A stretch of DNA of 64,000 nt. It comes from Streptomyces nymphaeiformis (GTDB lineage Bacteria > Actinomycetota > Actinomycetes > Streptomycetales > Streptomycetaceae). Shown piece by piece: positions 19,192 to 28,309 of this stretch; position 1 is the first letter of the stretch; every line of letters starts with the position of its first letter. Under the pieces are notes generated by a model. The model was given only the letters and a program-made list of their open reading frames with translations, was not told the origin of the DNA and made no database searches. A program made the translations under genes and the position numbers. The stretch is from assembly GCF_014203895.1 (NCBI RefSeq), contig NZ_JACHJY010000015.1:62001-126000 (forward strand), written 5' to 3'.

Positions 19192-19956
19192 ATGTCCGAA
19201 TGGCTTGTTCTCTCCATCGCGATGGCCGCCGCCTGCGCCGTCGTGCTCACCATCGTCGTCATCAACAACCGCCGGCTCCCCGAGGACGACGACCCCAGCG
19301 AGACTCCGGACGTCATCGAGTACATGACGATGATGATCGGCGTGATCTACGCGATCGTCCTCGGTCTGGCCATCGCCGGCGTCTGGGAGGCCCGTGGGGC
19401 CGCCCAGGAGACCGTGCGGCAGGAGGCCCAGGCCATGCACGAGATCTCGGCGCGCGCCGAGGTGTACCCGCCGGCGGTCCGCGACAGGATCCGCGCGGAC
19501 GTCGACGCGTACGTGTCGTACGTGGTCCACGACGAGTGGACGCACATGTCCGAGACGGGCGAGCTCAGCGACGAGGGCACCGCCCTCCTGGAGAAGGTGC
19601 GGCGCAGCGTCACCGACTACCAGCCCGCCAACGACTTCGAGGGGCAGGCGTACCAGCCGCTGGTGGACCAGGTGGGCGTCGCCGACGACGCCCGCGGCGC
19701 ACGCGGGCAGAGCGCCGGGGAGACGATGCCGGGCGTCGTCTGGTTCGGTCTGATCATCGGGGCGCTCGTGACGGTCGGCCTGATCTTCACGCTGCAGATC
19801 CGCAGGACCGGCCGGGAGCTGCTGCTCGCCGGGCTCTTCAGCGTCCTGATCGCCTTCCTGCTGTTTCTCATCTGGGACTTCGACGCGCCCTTCGGCCGGG
19901 GCATCTCGGCCACCGCCGCGCCGTTCCTCGATCTGTTCCCGCAGATCACCCAGTGA
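19192..19956 (+). CDS. DUF4239 (bestrophin-like) membrane protein
   Basis: 254 residues with two N-terminal membrane helices (LSIAMAAACAVVLTIVVI; MMIGVIYAIVLGLAIAGVW), a ~110-residue soluble helical domain rich in acidic and Arg residues, and two C-terminal helices (GVVWFGLIIGALVTVGLIF; LLLAGLFSVLIAFLLFLIW). This is the DUF4239 pattern. Role unknown, possibly an ion channel. A GGAGGA ribosome site precedes the ATG; probably co-transcribed with the preceding gene. Confidence 0.8.
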   Translation: MSEWLVLSIAMAAACAVVLTIVVINNRRLPEDDDPSETPDVIEYMTMMIGVIYAIVLGLAIAGVWEARGAAQETVRQEAQAMHEISARAEVYPPAVRDRIRADVDAYVSYVVHDEWTHMSETGELSDEGTALLEKVRRSVTDYQPANDFEGQAYQPLVDQVGVADDARGARGQSAGETMPGVVWFGLIIGALVTVGLIFTLQIRRTGRELLLAGLFSVLIAFLLFLIWDFDAPFGRGISATAAPFLDLFPQITQ

Positions 19957-20120
19957 GCCGACACGTACGAGTGGGCCGTCCGGGGGACATCGGTGCCCCA
20001 TTCGCACGTCTGGGATCGCGGCTGTGGTAGTGCACTCCTAGCGTTTCGGGCATCGAGGGGCACGGTCCTTTCGCGGGAACCCCCTTCCGCGGCTGCCCCT
20101 CGGGACCCGGAGGATTCACC

Positions 20121-20678
20121 ATGCGCGCGATACGTGCCGCGTCCACTGCCCTGTTGGGGGCGGCCGCCCTCGCCCTGGCCGCCCCCGCCGCCCTCGCGGC
20201 GGACGGTGCTCCCGCGACCGGTTCGCGGGTGGCCAGGGCCAAGGCACCGGGCGATTTCGTCGTGTCGCCCTCGGTCGTCGCCCCGGGGGGCCGGCTGACG
20301 CTGAGCGCCCCGGGCTGCGCCAGTACGGCGACGGCCTCGGCCGGCATCTTCGACACCGCGACCATCGCGCCGGGTGCGTCGGTGACCGTCACCGTGGACG
20401 CGGACGCCAAGCGCGGCGCCGTGTACACGGTGCTGTTCAACTGCACGGGCGGCGTGCAGGACACCGTCGCCCTGTCGATCAGCGGCACGTCGACCGCCAC
20501 TCCCACCATCAGCGCCACGGTCCTCGCTCCCCCGCGCGGGGTGCAGGGCGGTCTCGGCGGCTCGATGGCCCCCAGCACCACCGAACTGGCGGCCGGCGGG
20601 ACGCTGGCCCTGGCCGCGGCCTCGGGCATCGTCTTCTTCGTGGTCCGCCGCCGCTCCGGCGCCGGCCGGCGTCACTGA
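20121..20678 (+). CDS. Exported surface-type protein with C-terminal anchor (paralogue 1)
   Basis: 185 residues: cleavable signal (LLGAAALALAAPAALAADG), a ~100-residue beta-rich Ig-like domain with two cysteines (PGCAST, LFNCTGG) that could form a disulfide, then GGLGGSMAPSTTELAAGG, a hydrophobic helix and RRRSGAGRRH. The tail has the layout of a sorting signal but lacks LPXTG or LAXTG. The same motif is in the convergent gene at 20818-21345, and a class F sortase gene lies 1 kb away, so both may be sortase or membrane-anchored clients. Paired with its paralogue across a terminator. Confidence 0.75.
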   Translation: MRAIRAASTALLGAAALALAAPAALAADGAPATGSRVARAKAPGDFVVSPSVVAPGGRLTLSAPGCASTATASAGIFDTATIAPGASVTVTVDADAKRGAVYTVLFNCTGGVQDTVALSISGTSTATPTISATVLAPPRGVQGGLGGSMAPSTTELAAGGTLALAAASGIVFFVVRRRSGAGRRH

Positions 20679-20745
20679 GCGGGGAACGGGCGGACCGGAC
20701 GATGCCGGCGGCCCGGACCGGAGCGGCGCGCGGCGTCCCCGGACG

Positions 20746-20787
20746 CCCGCCGCCCCCGGGTCCCTGCCGGGACTCGGGGGCGGCGGG
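20746..20787. terminator. Bidirectional terminator between convergent paralogues
   Basis: Two 19-base arms (20746-20764, starting CCCGCCGCCCCC, and 20769-20787) pair at 18 of 19 positions around a TGCC loop. It lies between the stops of the two convergent surface-protein genes. Confidence 0.8.
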
Positions 20788-20817
20788 CACAGCGGGCCGA
20801 CCGGGAGGTTCGGCCGG

Positions 20818-21345
20818 TCAGACCCCTGCGCCGGTCACACGCCGGCGGCGGACGATGAAGAGCCCGCCGCCGAGGGCCGCCGCGGCGACGAGGCCGCCGC
20901 CGACGGCCATCTCCGTGGAGCTGGGAGCCATCGAGCCGCCGAGCCCGCCGGCCGCGCCCTGGCCGGCGATGACGCGGAACGGCTGCGTGAGCGTACGGCC
21001 GTTGCACTGGACGGCCAGGTTGTACTGACCGGGCGTGGCGTTGTCGAAGATGCGGGCGGTCGCGGTGGACACGCCGTTGACGGCGGGGCCGAGCGTGACC
21101 GTCGCGAAGGCGTTGGACGTGACCGTGCCACCGGCGCAGCCCCGGACGGTGATCGTGAGGATCCCGCCCTGGTGGACCGCGAAGGGGGACACGGTGACGC
21201 CGTTGGAGCCGTCACCGCCCCGCTCGGGCTGGAACTGGTTGATGGTGACGTTGCTCGGCCCGTTGGTGGCGGTGGCGAGGGGGGCCGCGAGCCCGACCGC
21301 CGCGAGCGCGGTGGCGGCCACCGCCAGAGTGCGTGCAGCACGCAT
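20818..21345 (-). CDS. Exported surface-type protein with C-terminal anchor (paralogue 2)
   Basis: 175 residues from ATG 21345 (GGAGG ribosome site). Signal peptide ends near LATATNG; the middle carries VTVSPFAVHQGGILTITVRGCAGG and a second Cys in LAVQCNGR; then GGLGGSMAPSSTEMAVGG, a hydrophobic segment and RRRRVTGAGV. The layout is the same as 20121-20678: signal, one disulfide-type domain, conserved GGLGGSMAPS motif, helix, basic tail. Anchoring by a sortase is an inference from layout and the neighbouring class F sortase. Confidence 0.75.
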   Translation of the reverse strand: MRAARTLAVAATALAAVGLAAPLATATNGPSNVTINQFQPERGGDGSNGVTVSPFAVHQGGILTITVRGCAGGTVTSNAFATVTLGPAVNGVSTATARIFDNATPGQYNLAVQCNGRTLTQPFRVIAGQGAAGGLGGSMAPSSTEMAVGGGLVAAAALGGGLFIVRRRRVTGAGV

Positions 21346-21736
21346 GGTTGAACCTCCAGTGGAAGACGCCCCAAAGCGGTGCTCCGGGAGATTCGACGAG
21401 TACGCCTTCCATGACGAACCATCACAAGCCGGTGCGAGCCGTGCATGTCGGCACTGGGCCACCCCGGTGAGGCGACACGCCGGGGACGGAGCCGCCCGAA
21501 CCGACGGAATCGCAGGTCACAGCCATCTGGGGCGCTTATCTGACGATTACTCGGATGGGTCAGCCCGGCTGTCACCCGCCTGCCCCGCGCGCCCGCTTCC
21601 GCCGGGCGGCCGCCGCGCGCCCGCGCCGGGGCCGCCCGACACCCGTCCGGCGGCGGCCCCCACCCGTTCGCCCCGTCCGGCGCGACGGCCCGTACGACCG
21701 CCCTTACCGTTCTGACGACGCCGAGAAGGGAGAACC
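21346..21736. other. Divergent promoter region, no gene recognised
   Basis: 391 bp between the minus-strand surface protein and the plus-strand sortase gene. The half next to the surface protein is less GC-rich. No credible coding frame was found. Confidence 0.5.
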
Positions 21737-22396
21737 ATGCCCCCGAAGGACTTCCGCGTCTTCGAGCGCAGGAGACGCCAACCCTGGGGCGTCCTGGCCC
21801 TCGCCATGCTGTCCGGCCTCGCGATGATGCGCAACGGGGTGGACGTCAACCTCGGACCGCCGCAACCCGCCGCGGCGGCCCGCCCGGTCGCCCGCCCGGT
21901 CGCCCCGCCGCCGGCCGCGAGCAACGGCCTGGAGCCGCTGCCCTACGCCCCGGCGTCACGGGTCAAGATCCCGGCGATCCAGGTGGCGGCCCCCATCATG
22001 GACGTGGGCCTGGACGAGAACGGCTGGGTGGCGGCCCCGCCCCCGGAGGACCCCAACCTCGCCGGCTGGTACCAGAACGGCATCGCCCCCGGCATGCGCG
22101 GCACGTCCGTCCTCGTCGGCCACGTCGACAACACCAAGGGCCCCGCGGTCTTCTACGGCCTGGGCTCCCTCCAGAAGGGCCAGCACATCGAGGTCGAGCG
22201 GTACGACGGCCGGGTCGCGGTCTTCGAGATCTACGGCGTCGAGGTGTACGCCAAGGACAACTTCCCCGGCGTGCAGGTCTACGCCGACAACGGCGAGCCG
22301 GAGCTTCGGGTGATCACCTGCGGCGGCGGCTACACGCGGGCGCGCGGCTACGACGGGAACGTCGTCGTCTACGCGCGCATGGTCGGCTCGCGCTGA
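21737..22396 (+). CDS. Class F sortase
   Basis: 219 residues: basic N-terminus, one membrane span (GVLALAMLSGLAMM), Pro/Ala linker, then a sortase domain with catalytic His in LVGHVDN, Cys in VITCGGGY and Arg in VVYARM. Sortases cleave sorting signals and attach proteins to peptidoglycan; class F enzymes of actinobacteria usually lack a known client set. The two anchor-tailed proteins immediately upstream are candidate substrates. AGGGAGAACC ribosome site before ATG. Confidence 0.9.
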   Translation: MPPKDFRVFERRRRQPWGVLALAMLSGLAMMRNGVDVNLGPPQPAAAARPVARPVAPPPAASNGLEPLPYAPASRVKIPAIQVAAPIMDVGLDENGWVAAPPPEDPNLAGWYQNGIAPGMRGTSVLVGHVDNTKGPAVFYGLGSLQKGQHIEVERYDGRVAVFEIYGVEVYAKDNFPGVQVYADNGEPELRVITCGGGYTRARGYDGNVVVYARMVGSR

Positions 22397-22412
22397 CGTT
22401 CCGTCAGGACGG

Positions 22413-22445
22413 AAGGGCCCCGGCACCTTGTGTGCCGGGGCCCTT
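22413..22445. terminator. Bidirectional hairpin terminator
   Basis: Perfect 14-bp stem, AAGGGCCCCGGCAC (22413-22426) with GTGCCGGGGCCCTT (22432-22445), loop CTTGT. It lies between the convergent sortase and deacetylase genes. Confidence 0.85.
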
Positions 22446-22461
22446 CGGTCGTGACGGGTGG

Positions 22462-23337
22462 TCAGCGCCGGGGGACGGTGATCTGGTAGCCGGCGTCGAG
22501 GAGTTCGGGCAGATAGCGGCGGAGCGCGGCGACGCTCTGGGAGCGGTTGCCGCCGGCGTCGTGGGAGAGGACGACGACGCCGGGCGCGGCGCCGTCGAGG
22601 ACGCGGCGGACGATGCTGCCGGTGCCGGGTTCCGTCCAGTCCAGGGTGTCGACGGTCCAGGCGAGCGGCTCCATGCCGAGTTCGGCGCCGATCTCGAACG
22701 ACAGCCGGTTCCAGGCACCGTAGGGCGCGCGGTACCAGAGCGGGGCCGCGCCGAGGGCCTTCTCGATGACCTCGCTGGTGGATCCGAGCTCCTGGCGGAT
22801 CCGGGAGGGCCGCAGCTTGGGGATGAGCGGGTGGGACCAGGAGTGGTTGCCGACGACGTGGCCGTCGTCCTGCATCTCCCGCAGCAGGTCCTGGTTGTCC
22901 ACGGCCATCTCGCCGCAGACGAAGAACATCGCCCGGCAGTCGTAGTGACGCAGGGTCTCCAGGATGCCCGGGGTGTACCGGGGGTCGGGTCCGTCGTCGA
23001 AGGTCAGCACCATCGAGCGGCCGACCCCGGACATGCTGAGGAAGGGCCGGCGGCGCACCGGCGGCAGCGCGCGCTTGAAGGCCGGGGGCGCGTACTCGGT
23101 CATGGGCTGGAGCCGGTACGCGGAGGGGCTCAGGCGGGCGGCGTGCGCCTGCGGCCCGGCGGCCGGGCCCGCGCGTCCCGCGCCGGACGGGCCCCGGGGC
23201 GTGGCGGCGGGGCCGGTGGCCGGGTCGGGCGTGGCGAGCCGGTCCGCCGCGAGGGCTCCGACGGTGGCGGTGGCCCCGAGGGCGGCGGCGAGCCGCAGCA
23301 CGGCGCGACGCCCGCTGAGCATCTGATCCTTTTTCAT
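22462..23337 (-). CDS. Exported polysaccharide deacetylase (NodB domain)
   Basis: 291 residues from ATG 23337. The N-terminus has a twin-arginine-like signal (SGRRAVLRLAAALGA). The NodB domain shows the metal-binding TFDDGPDP, NHSWSH (HxxxH pair), RAPYGAWN and a C-terminal VVVLSHDAGGNR. It would remove acetyl groups from extracellular or wall polysaccharide, e.g. chitooligosaccharide or peptidoglycan. Convergent with the sortase gene. Confidence 0.9.
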   Translation of the reverse strand: MKKDQMLSGRRAVLRLAAALGATATVGALAADRLATPDPATGPAATPRGPSGAGRAGPAAGPQAHAARLSPSAYRLQPMTEYAPPAFKRALPPVRRRPFLSMSGVGRSMVLTFDDGPDPRYTPGILETLRHYDCRAMFFVCGEMAVDNQDLLREMQDDGHVVGNHSWSHPLIPKLRPSRIRQELGSTSEVIEKALGAAPLWYRAPYGAWNRLSFEIGAELGMEPLAWTVDTLDWTEPGTGSIVRRVLDGAAPGVVVLSHDAGGNRSQSVAALRRYLPELLDAGYQITVPRR

Positions 23338-23415
23338 GACCAATGGTCCCTACGGGCGAGGGTCCGGGCGGCTCAGCGACACCGCCCACCCGGCCGAAAG
23401 CACCCGATGAGCCGA

Positions 23416-23421
23416 TAGCCT
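23416..23421 (+). promoter_or_regulatory. -10 box TAGCCT, leaderless promoter of universal stress gene
   Basis: TAGCCT is followed by CGAAGG and the GTG at 23428, a six-base gap. CGAAGG is too close to serve as a normal ribosome site. Confidence 0.45.
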
Positions 23422-23427
23422 CGAAGG

Positions 23428-23889
23428 GTGAGCGAACAACAGCCCGACCGGTTCGAACGCGGTACGGACGGCCCGAAAGTGATCATGGCGGGGATCGACG
23501 GCTCGGCCTCCTCCCTGCGCGCCGCGGCGTACGCGGCCGGGCTCGCCCGGCGCCAGAACGCCCTCCTCGCGCTCGTGTACGTGCAGCCGGTGATCCCGGC
23601 GGGCGTCGCGCTGGGCGCGCCCGTGACCGGGACGACCCAGGAGATCGCCGACGAGCTCGTCGAAGAGATCCGGACGTCCGCGGAGCGGGTCAAGGACCTC
23701 TGGCGGGTGCGGTGGGAGTTCCACACCTTCCGGGGCGACGCGTACGCGGGCCTGGTCCAGGCGGCCGAGGAGCTGACGGCGGACGCCGTGGTGGTGGGCG
23801 CCTCGGAGTCGGCGGGCCACCGCTTCGTCGGCTCGGTCGCCGTCCGCCTGGTGAAGGCGGGCCGCTGGCCGGTCACGGTCGTCCCGTGA
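23428..23889 (+). CDS. Universal stress protein (UspA family)
   Basis: 153 residues from GTG 23428. Single Usp domain: VIMAGIDGSASSLRAAAYA at the start and VVVGASESAGHRFVGSVAVRLV near the end. The glycine-rich loop only partly matches the ATP-binding consensus, so nucleotide binding is uncertain. Likely a cytoplasmic stress or dormancy factor. Convergent with the CapA-like gene. Confidence 0.9.
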   Translation: MSEQQPDRFERGTDGPKVIMAGIDGSASSLRAAAYAAGLARRQNALLALVYVQPVIPAGVALGAPVTGTTQEIADELVEEIRTSAERVKDLWRVRWEFHTFRGDAYAGLVQAAEELTADAVVVGASESAGHRFVGSVAVRLVKAGRWPVTVVP

Positions 23890-23904
23890 TCTGAACCGCC
23901 CCCC

Positions 23905-25113
23905 TTACCGCCCCATCACCAGGCCGTCCCTGGCGGCTCCCCGGCCGAGGACCACCTGCCGGATCGTGTCGCGGATCTCCTCCTGGTGCGCGTCCCCGCC
24001 CTCCGCCGCACCGAGGTTCACCACACGGCCGCTCGCGGTGTCGAACCACTGCGGGAGGAACTCCGCCTTGGTGACCTCCCAGCGCCCGCCGGGGGTCCTG
24101 GGCGGGGTGAAGGTGAAGCGGCCGATGCTGCTCTGGTTGCCGCGCGGGTCGTGGGCGCCCTCGTGGTTGATCATGTCCCCGGCGATCTGGTCGCCCATCC
24201 CGTAGATGATCCAGGTCCCGTTGACCTTCTCGTAGGGCTGGGGGACGTGGGCGTGCGTACCGATGATCAGATCGATGTCCGGGCGGCCGCCGCTCTGCGA
24301 GGCCGTCAGCGCACGGCCCAGGGAGAGCTGCCGCCGGTCGGGTTCGGTCTGCCACTCGGTGCCCCAGTGGACGCTGACCACCACCACGTCGGCCCCGGCC
24401 GCGCGGGCGGCGCGCGCGTCGGCGATCACCTGCTTCTCGTCGAGCAGCTTCACGGCCCAGGGCTGTCCCTCGGGCAGGGGGTAGCCGTTGGTGTCGTAGG
24501 TGTAGGCGAGCTGGGCGACCGTGGCGCCGCCGGCCTTGAGCAGGGTGGGCCGGGCCGCCTCCTCGGCCGTACGGGCGGAGCCGGCGTGCCGGACGCCGGC
24601 CCGGTCGAGCGCGTCGAGGGTGCGGCGCAGACCGGCCGCGCCGTCGTCGAGGGTGTGGTTGGAGGCGGTGGAGCAGGAGTCGTAGCCGGTGGCCTTGAGC
24701 GCGGCGGCGATCTCGGGGGGCGACTTGAAGGCGGGGTAGCCGGTGTAGGGCCCGCCCTTCTCCCCGTACACGGTCTCCATGTGGCAGATGGCCAGGTCGG
24801 CGCCGGAGACGACGGGCTTCACGCCGGAGAGCATGGGCCCGAAGTCGTAGCCGCCGCCGTCCGCGTCCTCGGCGGCGCGCCGGATGATCGAGTCGTGCGG
24901 GAGGACGTCGCCGGAGGCGACGAGGGTGAAGCCGGCGGGTGCGGAGGCCCCGCCGGGGGCGGCGGACGGCACGCCGGGGCGCACGGCCCCCGTCGCCGCC
25001 CCGGGGGTGGGACCGCCGGCGGCCGGGCCGCTCCCGCCGGTGCAGCCGGTCGCCGCCGCGAGCAGGAGTGCGGCGAGCGCCGCCGCCCCCGCGGGTCTGG
25101 TGCGTGAGGTCAT
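23905..25113 (-). CDS. CapA-like metallophosphoesterase-fold lipoprotein
   Basis: 402 residues from ATG 25113. A lipoprotein signal (LAALLLAAATGC) and Gly/Pro/Ala-rich linker are followed by a CapA (PGA_cap) domain: ASGDVLPHDSI, SNHTLDD, VVVSVHWGTEW, IIGTHAHVPQP and IIYGMGDQI. CapA-type proteins take part in poly-gamma-glutamate export or attachment, but no capBC is near, so the substrate is open. Convergent with the universal stress gene. Confidence 0.88.
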   Translation of the reverse strand: MTSRTRPAGAAALAALLLAAATGCTGGSGPAAGGPTPGAATGAVRPGVPSAAPGGASAPAGFTLVASGDVLPHDSIIRRAAEDADGGGYDFGPMLSGVKPVVSGADLAICHMETVYGEKGGPYTGYPAFKSPPEIAAALKATGYDSCSTASNHTLDDGAAGLRRTLDALDRAGVRHAGSARTAEEAARPTLLKAGGATVAQLAYTYDTNGYPLPEGQPWAVKLLDEKQVIADARAARAAGADVVVVSVHWGTEWQTEPDRRQLSLGRALTASQSGGRPDIDLIIGTHAHVPQPYEKVNGTWIIYGMGDQIAGDMINHEGAHDPRGNQSSIGRFTFTPPRTPGGRWEVTKAEFLPQWFDTASGRVVNLGAAEGGDAHQEEIRDTIRQVVLGRGAARDGLVMGR

Positions 25114-25374
25114 GTACGGCACTCCGCCCGAATCATGCGATGAACATCTGTTCTGATGAATTGATCTCCTGGGAAAGCCGCAGTCAAGGGTCAAGGCCGC
25201 ACGGGCGACGAACCCCGCTGAAACGGACGCACCGACTCCGTCCGACCGTTCGCCGTACCGCTCGCCGCTCGGTGCGACCGTTCGTCGCAGACCGGTGTCC
25301 GTTCCCTGTCCCTCGCCGTCCGGATGCGCTCGTATACGCCCCGGACGACGAGGCGCGGGAGAGGCGGGCGGAAC

Positions 25375-25923
25375 ATGACGACGGCGACGGCGAGAGCGAA
25401 GACCGACGAGCGGACCCTGGAGGAGCTGCAGCGGGACCACGGTCCCGCCCTGCTCGCCTTCCTGCTCGGGCTGACCTACGGGGACCGGCAGCGGGCCGAG
25501 GACCTCGCCCAGGAGACCCTGGTACGGGCCTGGCTCCACCCCGAGGCCTTCGACGGCCCCTACGCCTCGATGCGCCCCTGGCTCTTCACCGTGGCCCGCC
25601 GCCTCGCCATCGACGCCCGCCGCTCACGCCTCGCCCGGCCCGCCGAGATCGGCGACGGCGTCCTCGCGGCGACACCCGACCCCGCCGACGCCACCGCCTC
25701 GGCCGAGGCCGCGCTCGACGTACGGGCGGCCGTGCGGGAGCTGAGCCCCGAGCACCGCGCGGTGCTCGTCCGGCTCTACTTCCACGGCCTCACGGTCAAC
25801 GAGGCCGCCGTCGAGCTCGGCATCCCCGCCGGGACCGTCAAGTCCCGCTCGCACTACGCCCTACGACAGCTCGGCCGCTCCCTGCCGGGCTACCGGCCGC
25901 GCCGCGTGGCGGCGGCGGCATGA
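25375..25923 (+). CDS. ECF-type RNA polymerase sigma factor
   Basis: 182 residues. Region 2 includes QRAEDLAQETLVRAW and PWLFTVARRLAIDARR; region 4 includes ELSPEHRAVLVRLYFHGLTVNEAAVELGIPAGTVKSR. The ATG at 25375 follows a GGGAGAGGCGG ribosome site; the frame is open upstream. No anti-sigma gene follows: the next gene is a thioesterase, so control must come from elsewhere. Confidence 0.9.
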   Translation: MTTATARAKTDERTLEELQRDHGPALLAFLLGLTYGDRQRAEDLAQETLVRAWLHPEAFDGPYASMRPWLFTVARRLAIDARRSRLARPAEIGDGVLAATPDPADATASAEAALDVRAAVRELSPEHRAVLVRLYFHGLTVNEAAVELGIPAGTVKSRSHYALRQLGRSLPGYRPRRVAAAA

Positions 25924-25978
25924 TCCCGCGCCCCGGGGGCCGTTGCCCGGGCGCGGGCCGGGGCCCCACAATGACGCC

Positions 25979-26401
25979 GTGACGCTGACACTCACCGCCG
26001 CCGAAAAGGTCCTCGCCGACAACTTCGCCCCCTGGGTGCTCGATCTGGGACTCACCGTCGAATCGGTCGCATCCGCCGACGGGCACGAGGCCGTGCTCCG
26101 GCTGCCCTGGTCGGACCGGCTCGCCCGGGAGGGCGGCGGCCTCTCCGGCCAGGCCCTGATGGCCGCCGCCGACACCGCGACGGTGATCGCGGTCGCCGCG
26201 GCCCGGGGCGGCTTCGTGCCGATGACCACCGTCCAGCAGTCGATCAGCTTCCAGCGCGCGGTGATCGGCGCGGACGTCCTCGTACGGGCCCGGCTCACCA
26301 AGGCCGGCAAGCGGATGGCCTTCGCCGACATCACCATGACCGCCGAGGGCACGGAGGAGACCGCCGCCCACGCCACCGCCGTCTACGCGCTCCTGGGCTG
26401 A
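25979..26401 (+). CDS. Hotdog-fold thioesterase (PaaI/YbgC type)
   Basis: 140 residues from GTG 25979. The hotdog helix SGQALMAAADTATVIAVAA and the following FVPMTTVQQSISFQRAV, then ADVLVRARLTKAGKRMAFADITMT, fit the PaaI-like acyl-CoA thioesterases. Substrate unknown. Begins 55 bp after the sigma factor and may be co-transcribed. Confidence 0.82.
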   Translation: MTLTLTAAEKVLADNFAPWVLDLGLTVESVASADGHEAVLRLPWSDRLAREGGGLSGQALMAAADTATVIAVAAARGGFVPMTTVQQSISFQRAVIGADVLVRARLTKAGKRMAFADITMTAEGTEETAAHATAVYALLG

Positions 26402-26587
26402 ACCGCCCCACCCCTCCCGCCACCCGCGCCCCGCCGAGTATCAGGAATCCCACCCGCACCGATCCGGCCGGGAAACGTATCCGAAACCACACGGGCGAGT
26501 TGAGCAAAGCGGGACCCGCGGGCGCCCTTCACGGAGGAGGCTCTCCCCCGGGCCCCTGACGTCCGGGGCCCTCACGTCCGGGAGAAG

Positions 26588-27094
26588 GTGGGAGCGTTGC
26601 TGCCCGAGAGCACGAACGACGCCGGCGGCACGAGCGGCGGCGGCCTCGCCGTCCCGATGGCCTGGCTGTGCGCCGAGTACCTGGCCGACGAGGTGCTGCG
26701 GGCCGCCGCGCTCGTGGCGCCCGGCTCACTGGAGTACCGGGCCGGCCTGCAGGCCCTGGCCCTCACGGTCCATCTCGCCGAGGAACCCGGCGGGCCGGCC
26801 GGCGCGTGGGCCCCCTGCCGGGTCGACGAGTGGCTGCGGCACACCGCGTACGACCGCCCCTGGCCGCCCTGGGTCGAGGAGCGGCTCGCCGCGCGGCAGG
26901 CGGCCGTCGGCGACGGCCCCGACCTGGCGCTCGCCCGGACCGCCTGGAGCCGGCTGCGGGACACCTGGATCCGCGCCGCCGACCTCGACGGCAGGACCGA
27001 CCCGGAGGGCCCGGTCGACGAGGCCGAGCAGATCTGGCTCCCCGCCTGGAAGCTGGGCCTCCCGCTCGCGCACCTCTCGCTGCACCTGCGCTGA
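26588..27094 (+). CDS. Conserved-type hypothetical protein
   Basis: 168 residues from GTG 26588; a TTG at 26597 behind GGGAG is an alternative start. Soluble, Trp-rich and mostly helical (MAWLCAEYLADEVLRAAALVAPG; LAAWxxL-type helices later). No family recognised and no signal or membrane segment. Codon use is typical of the window, which supports a real gene. Convergent with the sensor kinase, ending 6 bp before it. Confidence 0.65.
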   Translation: MGALLPESTNDAGGTSGGGLAVPMAWLCAEYLADEVLRAAALVAPGSLEYRAGLQALALTVHLAEEPGGPAGAWAPCRVDEWLRHTAYDRPWPPWVEERLAARQAAVGDGPDLALARTAWSRLRDTWIRAADLDGRTDPEGPVDEAEQIWLPAWKLGLPLAHLSLHLR

Positions 27095-27100
27095 AGGCCG

Positions 27101-28309
27101 CTACGGGGCCGAAGGATGCACCCCCGGACGGTACTTGGGGACGCGTACCGTCACCTTCATCCCCGCACCGACCCCGGTCTCGATGACGAGCCCGTGCTCC
27201 GCCCCGTACACCTGGCGCAGCCGCTCGTCCACATTGGACAGGCCGATGCCGGAGCCCGCCGGGTGCTCCCCGCGCAGGACGGCGCGCAGCAGCTCCGGGT
27301 CCATGCCGATGCCGTCGTCCTCGACCGTCACCACCGCCTCCGCGCCCGCGTCCCGGGCGGCGATCGTGACCCGGCAGCCCCGCTCGCGGTCCTGGAGGCC
27401 GTGTTTGACGGCGTTCTCGACGAGCGGCTGGAGGCAGAGGAACGGCAGGGTCACCGGAAGCACCTCCGGGGCGATCTGCAGGGTCACCTTCAGCCGGTCG
27501 CCGAAGCGGGCCCCGGCCAGGGCCAAGTACTGCTCGATGGAACGCAGTTCGTCCGCGAGCTGGGCGAACTCGCCGTGCTTGCGGAACGAGTACCGGGTGA
27601 AGTCGGCGAACTCCAGGAGGAGTTCCCTGGCCCGCTCGGGGTCGGTGCGCACGAACGACGCTATGGCCGCGAGGGAGTTGAAGATGAAGTGCGGGGAGAT
27701 CTGGGCGCGCAGGGCACGGATCTCGGCCTCCACGATCCTGGTCCGCGAGCGGTCGAGCTCGGCCAGCTCCAGCTGGACGGAGACCCAGCGGGCCACCTCG
27801 GTCGCGGCCCGCACGAGGACGGCCGACTCCCGCGAGCCGTAGGCGACGAGCGCGCCGAGGACCCCGTCCTCCCCGGTGAGCGGGGCGGTCACCGCCCAGC
27901 GCAGCGGGCACGCCGGGTCGTCGCAGCCGCTGTGGGCGGAGCGGCTGCGGCCGGTCGCCAGGGTCTCGGCGGCCTGCTCGGGGACGTGCGCCCGGTGGTG
28001 CTCCTCGCCGGGCCCGTCCCAGGCGAGGACCGCGCCCCGGTCGGTGAGGCAGAGCGCCTCGGTGCCGAGCAGCGAGCGGAGCGTGCGGGCCGCCTTGCGC
28101 GCGGTCTCCTCGGTGAGTCCGGCGCGCAGCGGGGGCGCGGCGAGCGAGGCGGTGTGCAGGGTGTGGAAGGTGGCCCGTTCGACGGGGGTGCCGAGGTCGG
28201 GATCGGCGGCGCGGCCGCCGCGCCGGGCGGCGAACCGGCCCAGGACGAAGCCGGCGGCGAGCAGCACGGCCCCGGCGGCGGCCGCGGCGGCGAGGGCGAT
28301 GCCGCTCAT
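27101..28309 (-). CDS. LytS-type sensor histidine kinase
   Basis: 402 residues: one N-terminal membrane span (LAAAAAAGAVLLAAGFVLG), a GAF-like sensor (~50-195, with a Cys-containing GCDDPACPL), His_kinase domain with the phospho-acceptor in ISPHFIFNSLAA, and an HATPase with N box ENAVKHGL and EDDGIGM. The ATG overlaps the stop of the symporter gene as ATGA. Partner regulator is the LytTR protein at 30569-31318; the two flank the transporter genes, suggesting sensing of a transported carboxylate. Confidence 0.9.
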   Translation of the reverse strand: MSGIALAAAAAAGAVLLAAGFVLGRFAARRGGRAADPDLGTPVERATFHTLHTASLAAPPLRAGLTEETARKAARTLRSLLGTEALCLTDRGAVLAWDGPGEEHHRAHVPEQAAETLATGRSRSAHSGCDDPACPLRWAVTAPLTGEDGVLGALVAYGSRESAVLVRAATEVARWVSVQLELAELDRSRTRIVEAEIRALRAQISPHFIFNSLAAIASFVRTDPERARELLLEFADFTRYSFRKHGEFAQLADELRSIEQYLALAGARFGDRLKVTLQIAPEVLPVTLPFLCLQPLVENAVKHGLQDRERGCRVTIAARDAGAEAVVTVEDDGIGMDPELLRAVLRGEHPAGSGIGLSNVDERLRQVYGAEHGLVIETGVGAGMKVTVRVPKYRPGVHPSAP

